NCBI GenBank assembly: GCA_903847945.1
Contig: CAINEY010000048.1
Location: 1-40,716, forward strand
Reading direction: 5' to 3'
DNA: 40,716 bases
From: an uncultured bacterium
GTDB taxonomy: Bacteria; Bacillota_I; Bacilli_A; Erysipelotrichales; Erysipelotrichaceae
The number at the start of each line of letters is the position of its first letter. Position 1 is the first letter of the stretch. Shown here piece by piece: positions 23,283 through 31,868 of this stretch. The position numbers and the translations under genes were made by a program. The notes below the pieces were generated by a model. That model was not told the origin of the DNA, did no database searches, and saw nothing but the letters and a program-made list of their open reading frames with translations.

Positions 23283-23510
23283 GCCCTCCTTTTAAACAAA
23301 AAAACGTCCTCGAAGGACGTTTGAATCAACGCGGTACCACCTTACTTCACATCGCTGTGCGCTTATCCGGTAACGACGGAATACGGTTCTTCCTACTGCA
23401 GTTTCAGAAGAACTCCTCACGGGTGTCGTTGTCAGGCTTGCATTGCGGACCTCTCACCACGTCGTCCTTCGCTCTCAATGCGCAACTGCCATTTCCCGAT
23501 CATCGGAATC
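23283..23510 (-). promoter_or_regulatory. T-box riboswitch leader of hisS-aspS
   Basis: T-box leaders read the charging state of a tRNA and switch between terminator and antiterminator. The T-box core AAGGTGGTACCGCG is at 23330-23343, followed by a terminator. Upstream, a long stem I is visible: GCATTG/CAATGC with an AGAGCGA bulge and a GGAC/GTCC apical stem. The specifier region after it reads AACGACACCC, containing GAC (Asp, 23425-23427) and CAC (His, 23423-23425). It begins at the promoter just after the rel stop. Confidence 0.92.
23298..23322 (-). terminator. T-box terminator hairpin
   Basis: Stem AAACGTCCT/AGGACGTTT (23302-23310, 23314-23322) followed by seven T on the minus strand, immediately after the T-box core. 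It should form when the tRNA is charged. Confidence 0.88.
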
Positions 23511-23516
23511 GACTCA

Positions 23517-23545
23517 AGTTTAGCACACGCCCCTTCAAGATTCAA
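23517..23545 (-). promoter_or_regulatory. Promoter of hisS-aspS
   Basis: Minus strand -35 TTGAAT (23540-23545), 17-nt spacer, extended -10 TGCTAAACT (-10 at 23517-23522). It starts 3 nt after the rel stop codon. Confidence 0.75.
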
Positions 23546-23547
23546 GT

Positions 23548-25740
23548 TTATTTGATTTGACGCTCGACGCTGACGACACTGTCGACCTTGCGCAGGTTCG
23601 CCAATAGAGTCCGCAAATGCTCAGCATCCGTCACCACAACGGTCATGGTCGTAATGGCGGTGATCTTATCGTCGAGTACGCTGGAATTGATGGCGTTCAT
23701 CCCGGCTTTATTCTGCGAAATGACCGTCACCAGATCAGAAACCAAGAAGGAACGGTCATTGGCAGTGATCAGCAGTTTAACTTCATACTTGCTTTCTTTG
23801 AGTTCGGTATCCCATTCGACATGGATCAGGCGTTTTGCTTCATTTTTGATGTTGGGGCAATCCGACCGATGCACTTTGACCCCTTGCCCTTTGGAAATAA
23901 ACCCGACGATCTCATCCCCCGGAACCGGTGAACAACATCCAGCCAGGCTGATCATCATCGAATCGACACCGGCAACGCGGATCCCGGAACGAGAGAATCC
24001 CTTTTTCGGTGCAGGTCTAAAAAGCTTGTCGAAATTCAGGGTATCCAACAATGAGCGCTTGGTCGTCAGTTTTTCCATCACAGCCGCCAGTGACAGTGAT
24101 TTTACGGCGATCGCATAAAACAGGTCGTTCTCATTTGAGACCGCAAACTGATTGAGTACACTCTCTAAACGTTTGGAGTTCAGGTAATCCTTCTCATCGA
24201 GTCCGCGGTTTTTGAGTTCCGCGATGAAGAGCTGACGTCCCTTCTCGACGCTGTCGGCCCGGTCTTCCTGTTCTTTGTGCTGCAGGAAGTTCTTGATCTT
24301 GGTTCGGGCATGACTCGTCTTGACGATCTTCAGCCAGTCTTCGGAAGGCCCGTTGGATTGTTTGGAGGTCTTGATCTGGACGACATCCCCGGTTTTTAAC
24401 ACGGTGTTTAACGGTACCATGGTGTTGTTGACGATGGCGCCGACGGTACTGTGACCGACTTCGGTGTGAATGCGGTAGGCAAAATCCAAAGGCGTGGCGC
24501 CGTTGGGTAAGTCAATGACCCGGCCCTTGGGTGACATCACGTAGACATTGGCTTCAAACACGTCATGCGTCAAGATGTCCATGTATTCGCCGGCCGATTC
24601 GGAATCGTCCGTCAGCATGCTTAAATCCTTGAACCAGCCCAGTTTATCTTCGATTTCTTTCTGTTCCTGGTGTTGCGACCGTTTGATGCCTTCTTTGTAG
24701 CGCCAGTGAGCGGCAACCCCTTGTTCAGCGATCTCGTCCATCTGCTGTGTCCGAATCTGGACTTCGAAGATGGATCCTTCATTGCCGACGATGGTCGTAT
24801 GCAAGGACTGATACATGTTCATCTTCGGCATCGCGATGTAGTCTTTTAAACGTCCCGGAATGGGTCGGTACTTCGCGTGGATATGCCCCAAGATCTCATA
24901 ACAGTTGAGTTCGGTTAGGGTGATGATGCGGATAGCGTGCAGATCGAGGATCTCTTCAAACCGTTTGCCTTTGGTCGTCATCTTTTTGTAGATCGAATAG
25001 AGATGCTTGGATCGTCCGAAGATGCGGTATTGGATGCCTTGCTGAGTCAGGATCTCCCCGATTTCCTGGATCATCAGCGCAACTTGAGCATCGCGTTCGG
25101 CTTTGCGCTGATCGACCATCCGGGCAATTTCGCGGTACTTCTCCGGATACAGGTAATAGAAACTCAGATCTTCGAGTTCGTTTTTGATTTCGCTGATCCC
25201 CAAGCGATGCGCGATCGGAGCATACACTTCCAAGGTTTCCGAAGCAATCTTCTTTTGTTTCTCCGGAGTCATGTAGCGCAGGGTGCGCATGTTGTGCAAG
25301 CGGTCGACCAATTTGATGAGGATGACGCGGATGTCTTTGGCCATCGCGATAAAGATCTTGCGGTGATTGACAGCCAGGTATTCCTTCTCGTCTTTGAACT
25401 CGATGTTACCGATCTTGGTGACTGATTCCACCAGGGTCGTGATTTCTTCGTCGAAGGCTTTGACCATCTCGGCCCGCGGAACCCCGCAGTCTTCCAAGAC
25501 ATCGTGCAATAAACCGGCGGCGATGGTTTTAGGGCCTACCCGAAGTGAACTAAGAATCAGGGCCACTTGGATCAGGTGGTTGATGTAGGGTTCCCCGCTC
25601 TTGCGGACTTGTCCTTGGTGTTTTTCACGCGCGTACATCAAAGCCCGCTCAATCATAACGATGTGATCGGGGTTGGTGATGTAGGTGTTGAGACTCTTAA
25701 GGAGTTCCTCAACGGCTTGGCGGTCATAGCTTTCACTCAT
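23548..25740 (-). CDS. relA: Bifunctional (p)ppGpp synthetase/hydrolase Rel
   Basis: Long RSH protein controlling the stringent response on the ribosome. The 730 residues show, in order, the HD hydrolase (AAGLLHDVLEDCG), the synthetase domain (FGRSKHLYSIYKKM, YQSLHTTIVG), a TGS domain (MSPKGRVIDLPNGATPLDFA), the conserved cysteine region (LAGCCSPVPGDEIVGF) and a C-terminal ACT domain. Length is normal. The ATG has no Shine-Dalgarno and stands 5 to 6 nt behind the T-run of a terminator hairpin after apt. Its expression may therefore depend on readthrough or an undetected start. Confidence 0.96.
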   Translation of the reverse strand: MSESYDRQAVEELLKSLNTYITNPDHIVMIERALMYAREKHQGQVRKSGEPYINHLIQVALILSSLRVGPKTIAAGLLHDVLEDCGVPRAEMVKAFDEEITTLVESVTKIGNIEFKDEKEYLAVNHRKIFIAMAKDIRVILIKLVDRLHNMRTLRYMTPEKQKKIASETLEVYAPIAHRLGISEIKNELEDLSFYYLYPEKYREIARMVDQRKAERDAQVALMIQEIGEILTQQGIQYRIFGRSKHLYSIYKKMTTKGKRFEEILDLHAIRIITLTELNCYEILGHIHAKYRPIPGRLKDYIAMPKMNMYQSLHTTIVGNEGSIFEVQIRTQQMDEIAEQGVAAHWRYKEGIKRSQHQEQKEIEDKLGWFKDLSMLTDDSESAGEYMDILTHDVFEANVYVMSPKGRVIDLPNGATPLDFAYRIHTEVGHSTVGAIVNNTMVPLNTVLKTGDVVQIKTSKQSNGPSEDWLKIVKTSHARTKIKNFLQHKEQEDRADSVEKGRQLFIAELKNRGLDEKDYLNSKRLESVLNQFAVSNENDLFYAIAVKSLSLAAVMEKLTTKRSLLDTLNFDKLFRPAPKKGFSRSGIRVAGVDSMMISLAGCCSPVPGDEIVGFISKGQGVKVHRSDCPNIKNEAKRLIHVEWDTELKESKYEVKLLITANDRSFLVSDLVTVISQNKAGMNAINSSVLDDKITAITTMTVVVTDAEHLRTLLANLRKVDSVVSVERQIK

Positions 25741-25745
25741 GGTTA

Positions 25746-25769
25746 TAAAAACGGAGAGTTCCCTCTCCG
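25746..25769 (-). terminator. Terminator or attenuator between apt and rel
   Basis: Stem CGGAGAG/CTCTCCG with a GGAA tetraloop (arms 25763-25769 and 25752-25758) followed by five T. It lies between the apt stop and the rel start codon. Confidence 0.8.
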
Positions 25770-25771
25770 AT

Positions 25772-26287
25772 TTATTCGTAATTCATCAGCGCAAAGACGT
25801 TGTATTCCTTCAAGACACTGCGACCGTTGAGCGCTCCCAGTTCAATCAGGAAGGCACAGCCGACGACTTCCCCGCCGAGTTGTTCGACAAGTTTGATCGT
25901 GGCTTCAACGGTTCCGCCGGTGGCCAACAGGTCATCGACGATAAGCACTTTTTGACCCGGACGGATGGCGTCTTTGTGCACGTGCAATTCGTTTTTACCG
26001 TATTCGAGGGCATACGAGTAACTGACGGTTTCACGCGGAAGTTTACCGGGTTTGCGGACCGGTACGAAGCCGATCTTTAAGGCATAGGCCACGGGGCAAC
26101 CGAAAATAAAGCCACGCGATTCGGGACCCACGATGACTTCCGCTCCGACGTGTTGGGCGAATTCGACGATCTTTTTAGAGGCTTCGTAAAACGCATTCCC
26201 ATCGGCCATTAAGGGGGTAATGTCCCGGAAGAGAATACCGTCGATCGGGAAATTCGGGATGTCTGCAATGTACTGTTTGAAATCCAT
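25772..26287 (-). CDS. apt: Adenine phosphoribosyltransferase
   Basis: Salvages adenine with PRPP to AMP. The 171-residue product has the PRPP-binding motif [13 protein letters not shown] and the family blocks [18 protein letters not shown] and [16 protein letters not shown] lies before the ATG at 26287, preferred over a frame six codons longer that runs into the leader. It has its own promoter after recJ. Adenine released by MtnN, also in this window, is a plausible substrate source. Confidence 0.95.
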   Translation of the reverse strand: MDFKQYIADIPNFPIDGILFRDITPLMADGNAFYEASKKIVEFAQHVGAEVIVGPESRGFIFGCPVAYALKIGFVPVRKPGKLPRETVSYSYALEYGKNELHVHKDAIRPGQKVLIVDDLLATGGTVEATIKLVEQLGGEVVGCAFLIELGALNGRSVLKEYNVFALMNYE

Positions 26288-26307
26288 AGGGGTCCTCACA
26301 CTCAACC

Positions 26308-26335
26308 ATTATAACAAAATCCGTTGGCTTGACAA
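26308..26335 (-). promoter_or_regulatory. Promoter of apt
   Basis: Minus strand -35 TTGTCA (26330-26335), 16-nt spacer ending in TGT, consensus -10 TATAAT (26308-26313). It starts 2 nt after the recJ stop. Confidence 0.8.
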
Positions 26336-26337
26336 GC

Positions 26338-27906
26338 CTAAGCGACATCATCCGCCATCAGGGTAAAGCGGGTACTTCCCTTAAACGTACTCAAGCTCAA
26401 GCGACCGGTTGCCCTTAACGTTGCCCTAGTCGAAGCATCGGCCGGAATCGAACGAAAACTCAACACATCCACCCCAAGATCACCGACTCGGCATTCCCAT
26501 TTAACGCCGTTTTTAAGCGTTTGGAAGCGAATCACCTGAGCGTTCAGAATCTCTATCGATGGTAACTCAAAGCCTTGCCCAAAGGGCCGGTAAGCCATCA
26601 GATCCTGAAAGCGTTCAAGGGTAAAAAGTTCCGGATCGAAGCGAAGCGTTGTGCGTTCAGAGCCCCCAAACGTCTTCCCGTCAGTCGAAGCATATAAAGC
26701 AGATTTAAACGCCTCATACTGTTCAGCGGCAATCTCGATGCCTGCGGCCAACGCATGGCCCCCGTAACGCTGCACGTTGGGCAAAGCCGATTGAAGGATT
26801 TCCCTAAGGTCGGTCCCCAACGGGGACCGACAGGACCCCTTATAATAACCCTCGCGATGAGCAAGAACGATCACCGGCTTCCCGGTCTGAGCCACCAGTT
26901 GTCCGGCGGTGATCCCGACAATGCCTTCATGGAATTCCGGATCGTCGATGACAATCACGGCATGCGAATCGTCCAGTGCAGATCGGGTTTTCGCCATCAT
27001 GGCACTGTTGACGGCTTTTCGTTTGAGGTTGATCTCAGCGATCGAAGCCGCCATAAGTTGAAGCTTGATCGAATCGCTGGTCAACAGGTAGTTCACCAAT
27101 TGATTGACGGAGAATGCTTCGTTCATACGGCCAACGGCATTGATTTTGGGGATGATTTGAAATGAGAGGGTCGTTTCATCCATACTTTCAAAACGTTCCA
27201 TTAGCGCGATCAAGGCCGGATAGCGGTTCGCATTCAGTTTAGCCAGTCCTTCACGCACCAGCCAACGGTTGGCTCCCCACAAATCCACCACATCGGCAAT
27301 CGTCGCGACGGCTGCCAGACTCAACAGATAACCATCATCCCGAAAACGTGTACTCAGTTGATACGCCAGAGCACTGCCGCAACTGTCCCGATACGGTTCT
27401 TCCAACAGACTGGGATGTATCAATAACTCACACTGAGGGATCTGCGTCATCTCATGATGATCCAGGATGTAGGCTTTGGCTTGACCTTGGGCGATTTTCT
27501 CCAGAGCTGCATGAGCACTGACTCCGTTATCCACCAAGATAAAGCGGGTGTATCCTTTCTCCAAAGCAGCCTCAACGGTTGATACGGACAACCCGTACCC
27601 ATCCTCAAAACGATGCGGAATATAATACCCTACTGAAGCACCGGCATCTCTTAACGTCTTCACCAAGATGGCCGTTGCACAGATCCCGTCGGCATCGTAA
27701 TCCCCGCATACGATGATTTTTTCTTGGTTGGCGATGGCATCTCGAAGCTGGGATGCGAGAACGTCAAAAGTCTCAAAGGTGCTGGCCCTAAAGGCAATCG
27801 GATTCAATAACTCGTTGAGCTGCTCATCACTGAGCTGGTTATGAAACGCCACTTGGGCTAAGAGAGGATTTTCAAGTCGGGTTTGATAATGGGAGAGTTC
27901 AATCAT
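26338..27906 (-). CDS. recJ: Single-strand DNA exonuclease RecJ (DHH family)
   Basis: RecJ degrades single-stranded DNA 5' to 3' in recombination and repair. Motifs seen are VCGDYDADGICATA, FILVDNGVSA, ILDHHEM (DHH), and GGHALAAGIEI in the DHHA1 domain, then an OB-like C-terminal region. At 522 residues it is much shorter than Bacillus RecJ (~786) and lacks the extra C-terminal domain. A nanoRNase-type DHH protein is less likely given the RecJ-like order and the apt-rel neighbours. The ATG has no Shine-Dalgarno and lies 11 nt after a possible -10 (TATGAT). Confidence 0.9.
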   Translation of the reverse strand: MIELSHYQTRLENPLLAQVAFHNQLSDEQLNELLNPIAFRASTFETFDVLASQLRDAIANQEKIIVCGDYDADGICATAILVKTLRDAGASVGYYIPHRFEDGYGLSVSTVEAALEKGYTRFILVDNGVSAHAALEKIAQGQAKAYILDHHEMTQIPQCELLIHPSLLEEPYRDSCGSALAYQLSTRFRDDGYLLSLAAVATIADVVDLWGANRWLVREGLAKLNANRYPALIALMERFESMDETTLSFQIIPKINAVGRMNEAFSVNQLVNYLLTSDSIKLQLMAASIAEINLKRKAVNSAMMAKTRSALDDSHAVIVIDDPEFHEGIVGITAGQLVAQTGKPVIVLAHREGYYKGSCRSPLGTDLREILQSALPNVQRYGGHALAAGIEIAAEQYEAFKSALYASTDGKTFGGSERTTLRFDPELFTLERFQDLMAYRPFGQGFELPSIEILNAQVIRFQTLKNGVKWECRVGDLGVDVLSFRSIPADASTRATLRATGRLSLSTFKGSTRFTLMADDVA

Positions 27907-27917
27907 GCGTAAAGTGT

Positions 27918-27923
27918 ATCATA
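27918..27923 (-). promoter_or_regulatory. Possible -10 element of recJ
   Basis: TATGAT on the minus strand, 11 nt before the recJ ATG and directly after the secDF terminator. No -35 is visible. It would give a 4 to 5 nt leader. Confidence 0.35.
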
Positions 27924-27950
27924 AAAAAAGGATCGCATTGCGATCCTTAA
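27924..27950 (-). terminator. Terminator of the comN-secDF unit
   Basis: Stem AAGGATCGC/GCGATCCTT with a 3-nt loop followed by seven T on the minus strand, overlapping the end of secDF. Confidence 0.88.
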
Positions 27951-30223
27951 TCATTAATCCCGATGACCGTCAACTCATCCAGGTCTTCTTTTTTACGGAC
28001 TTTGTGGACGATTTCTTTTTTCGGACGACGACGCATACGGATGAAGAGCCATAACTGGGCCGCGATGAAGATCGACGAGTAGGCTCCGGAGATCAACCCG
28101 ATGAACATGGCGAAATTGAAGGTGAAGATCGCTCCGGATCCCAGCGACAACAGGAACACGATCGGGATGATCGTCGTGGTGGTGTTCCACAAGCTACGGA
28201 GTGCCACGGCAGCCAAGGATTCATTGACGATCTTGGCATAATCATCTTTCGTGTAGTGCGGTTTATTGAGGGTGTTGAGGGTCTCACGAATACGGTCAAA
28301 GATAACGATCGTATCATCGACAGAGTACCCGATGATCGCTAAGATGACCGCGACCAATTCCGTGGTGACCTCCAGACGGAAGATGGCGAAGACCGCCAAG
28401 ACCATCAGGATGTCATGGACCAAGGCAACAACGGTCGCAAAACCGTAGTCCCATTCGAATCGAATGGTCACGAACACCAGCATCAAGATCCAGGCAATCA
28501 CGGATGCAAACATCGCATTGCGAACCAGCTCGGCTCCAATGATCGGCGTGACGACACTCTCATTGATTTCCTGACCGTACTTGGTGATCATCGCCTCATT
28601 GATGTCCGAGAGTGTTTCCCGAGAGAGGGCTTCGGTCGTAGTAATGTAGGCGACTTTATCGCCGGAAAGCTGAATATTGAAATTGTCGAGTCCAAAGGTT
28701 TCAAAATCGGCAATCAGCGTCGCTTCATCCAACGCGACATCGGAGTTGACCGTGATCTTGGTTCCTGACGCAAAGTCGATCCCAAAATTCATCGCCCCTT
28801 TTCCGCTGAAGAGATTGAAACCGGTACTCAGTAAGCCTAAAGTAATCACAAGGACACTCACCGCAATAAAACGCGGAGCGATTTTAACAAAATCGACATT
28901 CTTGAACGGGCCGAAATAGCGTTGTTCTTCTTTCTTAGCCACATCCGGAATATGTTTCAGATTGACATTGAACCAAGTCTTCTTCTCATCGAGGATCCCC
29001 GAGTTGACTAAGAGACCCAACAGGAATTTGACGAAGAACACGTTGATCAGCAACGTGACGATAATGGTCACCATCAGCATGGTCGCAAAGCCTTTGACGG
29101 CACCCGTCCCAAACAGATACATGATGACCGCGGCAATGAAGGTCGTAGCTTGGGAATCAAAGATGGTCCGCCAGGCTAAGGTATGCCCTTCATCAAAAGC
29201 TTTCTTGACCGTACGGCCCAAATAGAGTTCATCTTTGATGCGCTCAAAGGTGAGGATATTGGCATCGACCGTCATCCCAACCCCCAAGACCAAGGCTGCA
29301 ATCCCCGGCAATGTAAACACACCGCCGATGGAGTTATACACCAAAATAACAACAAACACATAGAGACCCAGCATCAGGGCGGATAAGATCCCCGGCAACC
29401 GGTAAACAAAGATCATAAACAAGGCCACACCGATGACCCCGATGATGCCGGCGAAAGCAGTCGTCGAGAAGGCACTCAACCCGAACTCGGCACTGACTTC
29501 ATTGGAGTAGACTTCGGTGAGTTTAACGGGCAATGACCCGGAGTTGATCAAGTTGGCCAACGAACGGGCTTCGGCTTCAGTAAAGTTGCCTTTGATGACC
29601 GCATCACCGCTGATCGCATCGTTAACGGACGCAGCAGAAATGAACTTCGGATCGGCTTTGTCCTTTTCAGCTTCGTAAGAGTCGGTAGCGGCATCAAAAT
29701 CAAGCCAGGTCACCATTGTGTTGTCGGTCATCTTGGAGACTTTGTCAGTGATCTCTTCGAATTTGTCTTTGTCTTTGATCTTAAGACTGACCACGACGAC
29801 GCCGTTCTCGTAAGCTAGTGAGGCTCCCCCTTCTTCAAGAATGGAGGCATCGGCGAGCAAGTTGTCGTCGGTATCACGGAAGGTCAGGTTAGCGGTCGTT
29901 GAAATGAGTGCCCGCGCTTCTTCCTGATTGGCGACTCCCGCCAATTGAACACGGATCCGGTTCTCGCCTTCAACGATGATGTCGGGTTCATTGACCCCGA
30001 TGATGTCGATGCGCTTACGGATGCTGGCAACCACTGCCGTCACATCCGGCAAGGTTCCGCCTTCTTTAAGTGGACTGATTTCGTAGACGATCTCGAAACC
30101 GCCTTGCAGGTCAAGCCCCAAGGTCATGTTGTCACTGATGTCTTTTCCGTAGGCCAGTAGCATTGCCAATAGGGCAACGACGGTCAGGGCGAATACACCC
30201 AGACGGATTGGTTTTTTCTTCAT
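27947..30223 (-). CDS. secDF: Fused protein-export membrane protein SecDF
   Basis: Uses the proton gradient to pull secreted proteins out after SecYEG translocation. The 758-residue protein fuses SecD (starting after one membrane helix, GLDLQGGFEIVYEI, then the P1 domain and five helices) to SecF (MNFGIDFASGTKI, then its own periplasmic-type domain and helices). The conserved membrane segment GMTVDANILTFERI (D4 motif) and GYSVDDTIVIFDRIRET are both present. SecDF fusion is usual in Bacillus. GGAGGAG precedes the ATG, which overlaps the upstream stop as ATGA. Confidence 0.95.
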   Translation of the reverse strand: MKKKPIRLGVFALTVVALLAMLLAYGKDISDNMTLGLDLQGGFEIVYEISPLKEGGTLPDVTAVVASIRKRIDIIGVNEPDIIVEGENRIRVQLAGVANQEEARALISTTANLTFRDTDDNLLADASILEEGGASLAYENGVVVVSLKIKDKDKFEEITDKVSKMTDNTMVTWLDFDAATDSYEAEKDKADPKFISAASVNDAISGDAVIKGNFTEAEARSLANLINSGSLPVKLTEVYSNEVSAEFGLSAFSTTAFAGIIGVIGVALFMIFVYRLPGILSALMLGLYVFVVILVYNSIGGVFTLPGIAALVLGVGMTVDANILTFERIKDELYLGRTVKKAFDEGHTLAWRTIFDSQATTFIAAVIMYLFGTGAVKGFATMLMVTIIVTLLINVFFVKFLLGLLVNSGILDEKKTWFNVNLKHIPDVAKKEEQRYFGPFKNVDFVKIAPRFIAVSVLVITLGLLSTGFNLFSGKGAMNFGIDFASGTKITVNSDVALDEATLIADFETFGLDNFNIQLSGDKVAYITTTEALSRETLSDINEAMITKYGQEINESVVTPIIGAELVRNAMFASVIAWILMLVFVTIRFEWDYGFATVVALVHDILMVLAVFAIFRLEVTTELVAVILAIIGYSVDDTIVIFDRIRETLNTLNKPHYTKDDYAKIVNESLAAVALRSLWNTTTTIIPIVFLLSLGSGAIFTFNFAMFIGLISGAYSSIFIAAQLWLFIRMRRRPKKEIVHKVRKKEDLDELTVIGIND

Positions 30224-30507
30224 GCTTCTCCTCCAAGCAAGACCGAATAATCGGATAAGTGCTGTTTACGGCTGTCCAGGACGGCTTTTCGGGCCAGAAA
30301 GGCCACGATGCTGTCCGGAGTAATGCTGAGAATGTCGTCGATGATTTGACTGAGGTGTTGCGGCAATCCATCGGACCACTTCACGTGCCAAAGCGCCGCT
30401 TCCAATTCGGCGGCACTCAAGGATGGCAACCATTGACTCTGGAGCTGATTGAGCCGTAGGCTCAAGGTCAGCAGGATTTGTTGATCGTGTAGAGGTTCTT
30501 GTCGCAT
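30220..30507 (-). CDS. ComN-like post-transcriptional regulator family protein
   Basis: A 95-residue helical protein. The segment LEAALWHVKWSDGLP and IIDDILSITPDSIVAFL match the pattern of the ComN family (L..LW..KW....P..L...V.DILSLS). ComN lies next to secDF in Bacillus, where it controls comE mRNA; the same role here is not shown because no competence genes are visible. The start at 30507 has GGAG 5 nt upstream; a longer frame crosses the promoter. Confidence 0.7.
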   Translation of the reverse strand: MRQEPLHDQQILLTLSLRLNQLQSQWLPSLSAAELEAALWHVKWSDGLPQHLSQIIDDILSITPDSIVAFLARKAVLDSRKQHLSDYSVLLGGEA

Positions 30508-30529
30508 ACGTGCTCCGTGTCGCTGTCTT

Positions 30530-30558
30530 ATTATAAGCCATACCCGGAGTGTTGAAAA
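30530..30558 (-). promoter_or_regulatory. Promoter of comN-secDF
   Basis: Minus strand -35 TTTTCA (30553-30558), 17-nt spacer, consensus -10 TATAAT (30530-30535), 22 nt before the start codon. Confidence 0.65.
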
Positions 30559-30569
30559 GTAAAATCGAT

Positions 30570-31868
30570 TCAACTCGGCAGGCACATCACCATTTGTTTG
30601 AAGAGTCGACCCCGCTCTTCATAGTTCTTGAACTGATCATAACTGGCACAGGCCGGTGAAAGCAGCACCACATCCCCGCTTTGAGCCAAAGCGAAGGCTG
30701 TATTCAAGGCTTCTTCCATCGTTTCGACGATTAGGGCTTTATCGACCAAGGATGCCAGCTGATGTTTGGTTTCTCCATAAACAATCAATGTCTTGATGCG
30801 GGAGGTCAAGGGCTTAAGGGCATCAAATCCGGTCTTTTTATCGTAACCACCGGCTAACAGGATGACCGGTTTCTCGAAAGCATTCAAAGCCACAACGGTG
30901 GCTTCGGCATTGGTGCCTTTGGAATCGTTGTAATAACGCACGCCCTTGAGTTCACGAACGAACTCGATGCGGTGTTCGACCCCTTTGAAAGCTTGGATCC
31001 CGGTTTTGATCTGTGCCGGTGTAACCCCGAGTTTAAATGCCATAGCTGCAGCAGACATCGCATTTTGAACGTTGTGACGTCCCACGATTTGCAGATCACT
31101 CAAGTCGAATAAAGGTTCGCCAAAGCACGTCACCGATCCCTTTTCGATGCAGACATCCGCTTTCTTATCCAAGGAGAAGGTCACGACTCTGCACGGAACA
31201 TTCGTGGCTCGTTTGACGATTTCAGGATCATCCAGATTCAACAAAAACCAGTCATCCTCACTTTGATTGCGGTAGACCAGCATCTTGGCCTGATAATAGG
31301 CATCCAAGGATTCAAACACATCCAAATGATCGGGAGTGAGGTTCAAGATAACACTGACTTGGGGATGCAGTGTCGGGGTTCCTAAAAGCTGAAACGCCGC
31401 CATCTCCAACGCTAAGGTCAGTTTTTCGCGCGGATGAACAAGTGCAATCTCACTCAGTGCATTGCCGATGTTGCCGTAAGCGCCATTGTGCGGATGCAAG
31501 ACCTTCAATAATTCGCCCAGTAATGCCGTCGTGGTCGTCTTTCCGTTGGTTCCGGTAATCGCACCATAACGGTAACTCACACCCCAAGAGGCATATTCCA
31601 TTTCATTGATGACCGGGATCGATCGTTCGACAAATCCTTTGACAAACGGTAAGGTATGCTTGATTCCCGGGTTCTTGATAACTAAATCGAATCCTTCATC
31701 CCAAAGGGATTCCGGATGACTGCCGGTGATCACAATGATTTTCGTTTGAAGATCCTCAGGGACTTGGACACTGCCCCCGTCATTCAGCGTGACCTCATGA
31801 CCGTCACGGATCGCTAAGCGTGCAACCGCCAAACCGCTGCGGGCGGCTCCCAGCACCAGGATCTTCAT
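30570..31868 (-). CDS. murD: UDP-N-acetylmuramoylalanine-D-glutamate ligase
   Basis: Adds D-glutamate to UDP-MurNAc-L-Ala in the cytoplasmic steps of peptidoglycan synthesis. The 432-residue protein shows the N-terminal Rossmann segment (ILVLGAARSGLAVARLA), the ATP loop AITGTNGKTTTT, NLTPDHLDVF, and YNDSKGTNAEAT of the C-terminal ligase domain. The usual ELSSFQL is EMAAFQL here, a conservative variation. The start overlaps the mraY stop as ATGA. Downstream comes the comN promoter, not ftsW or murG as in the standard dcw cluster. I see no clear terminator after it. Confidence 0.95.
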   Translation of the reverse strand: MKILVLGAARSGLAVARLAIRDGHEVTLNDGGSVQVPEDLQTKIIVITGSHPESLWDEGFDLVIKNPGIKHTLPFVKGFVERSIPVINEMEYASWGVSYRYGAITGTNGKTTTTALLGELLKVLHPHNGAYGNIGNALSEIALVHPREKLTLALEMAAFQLLGTPTLHPQVSVILNLTPDHLDVFESLDAYYQAKMLVYRNQSEDDWFLLNLDDPEIVKRATNVPCRVVTFSLDKKADVCIEKGSVTCFGEPLFDLSDLQIVGRHNVQNAMSAAAMAFKLGVTPAQIKTGIQAFKGVEHRIEFVRELKGVRYYNDSKGTNAEATVVALNAFEKPVILLAGGYDKKTGFDALKPLTSRIKTLIVYGETKHQLASLVDKALIVETMEEALNTAFALAQSGDVVLLSPACASYDQFKNYEERGRLFKQMVMCLPS

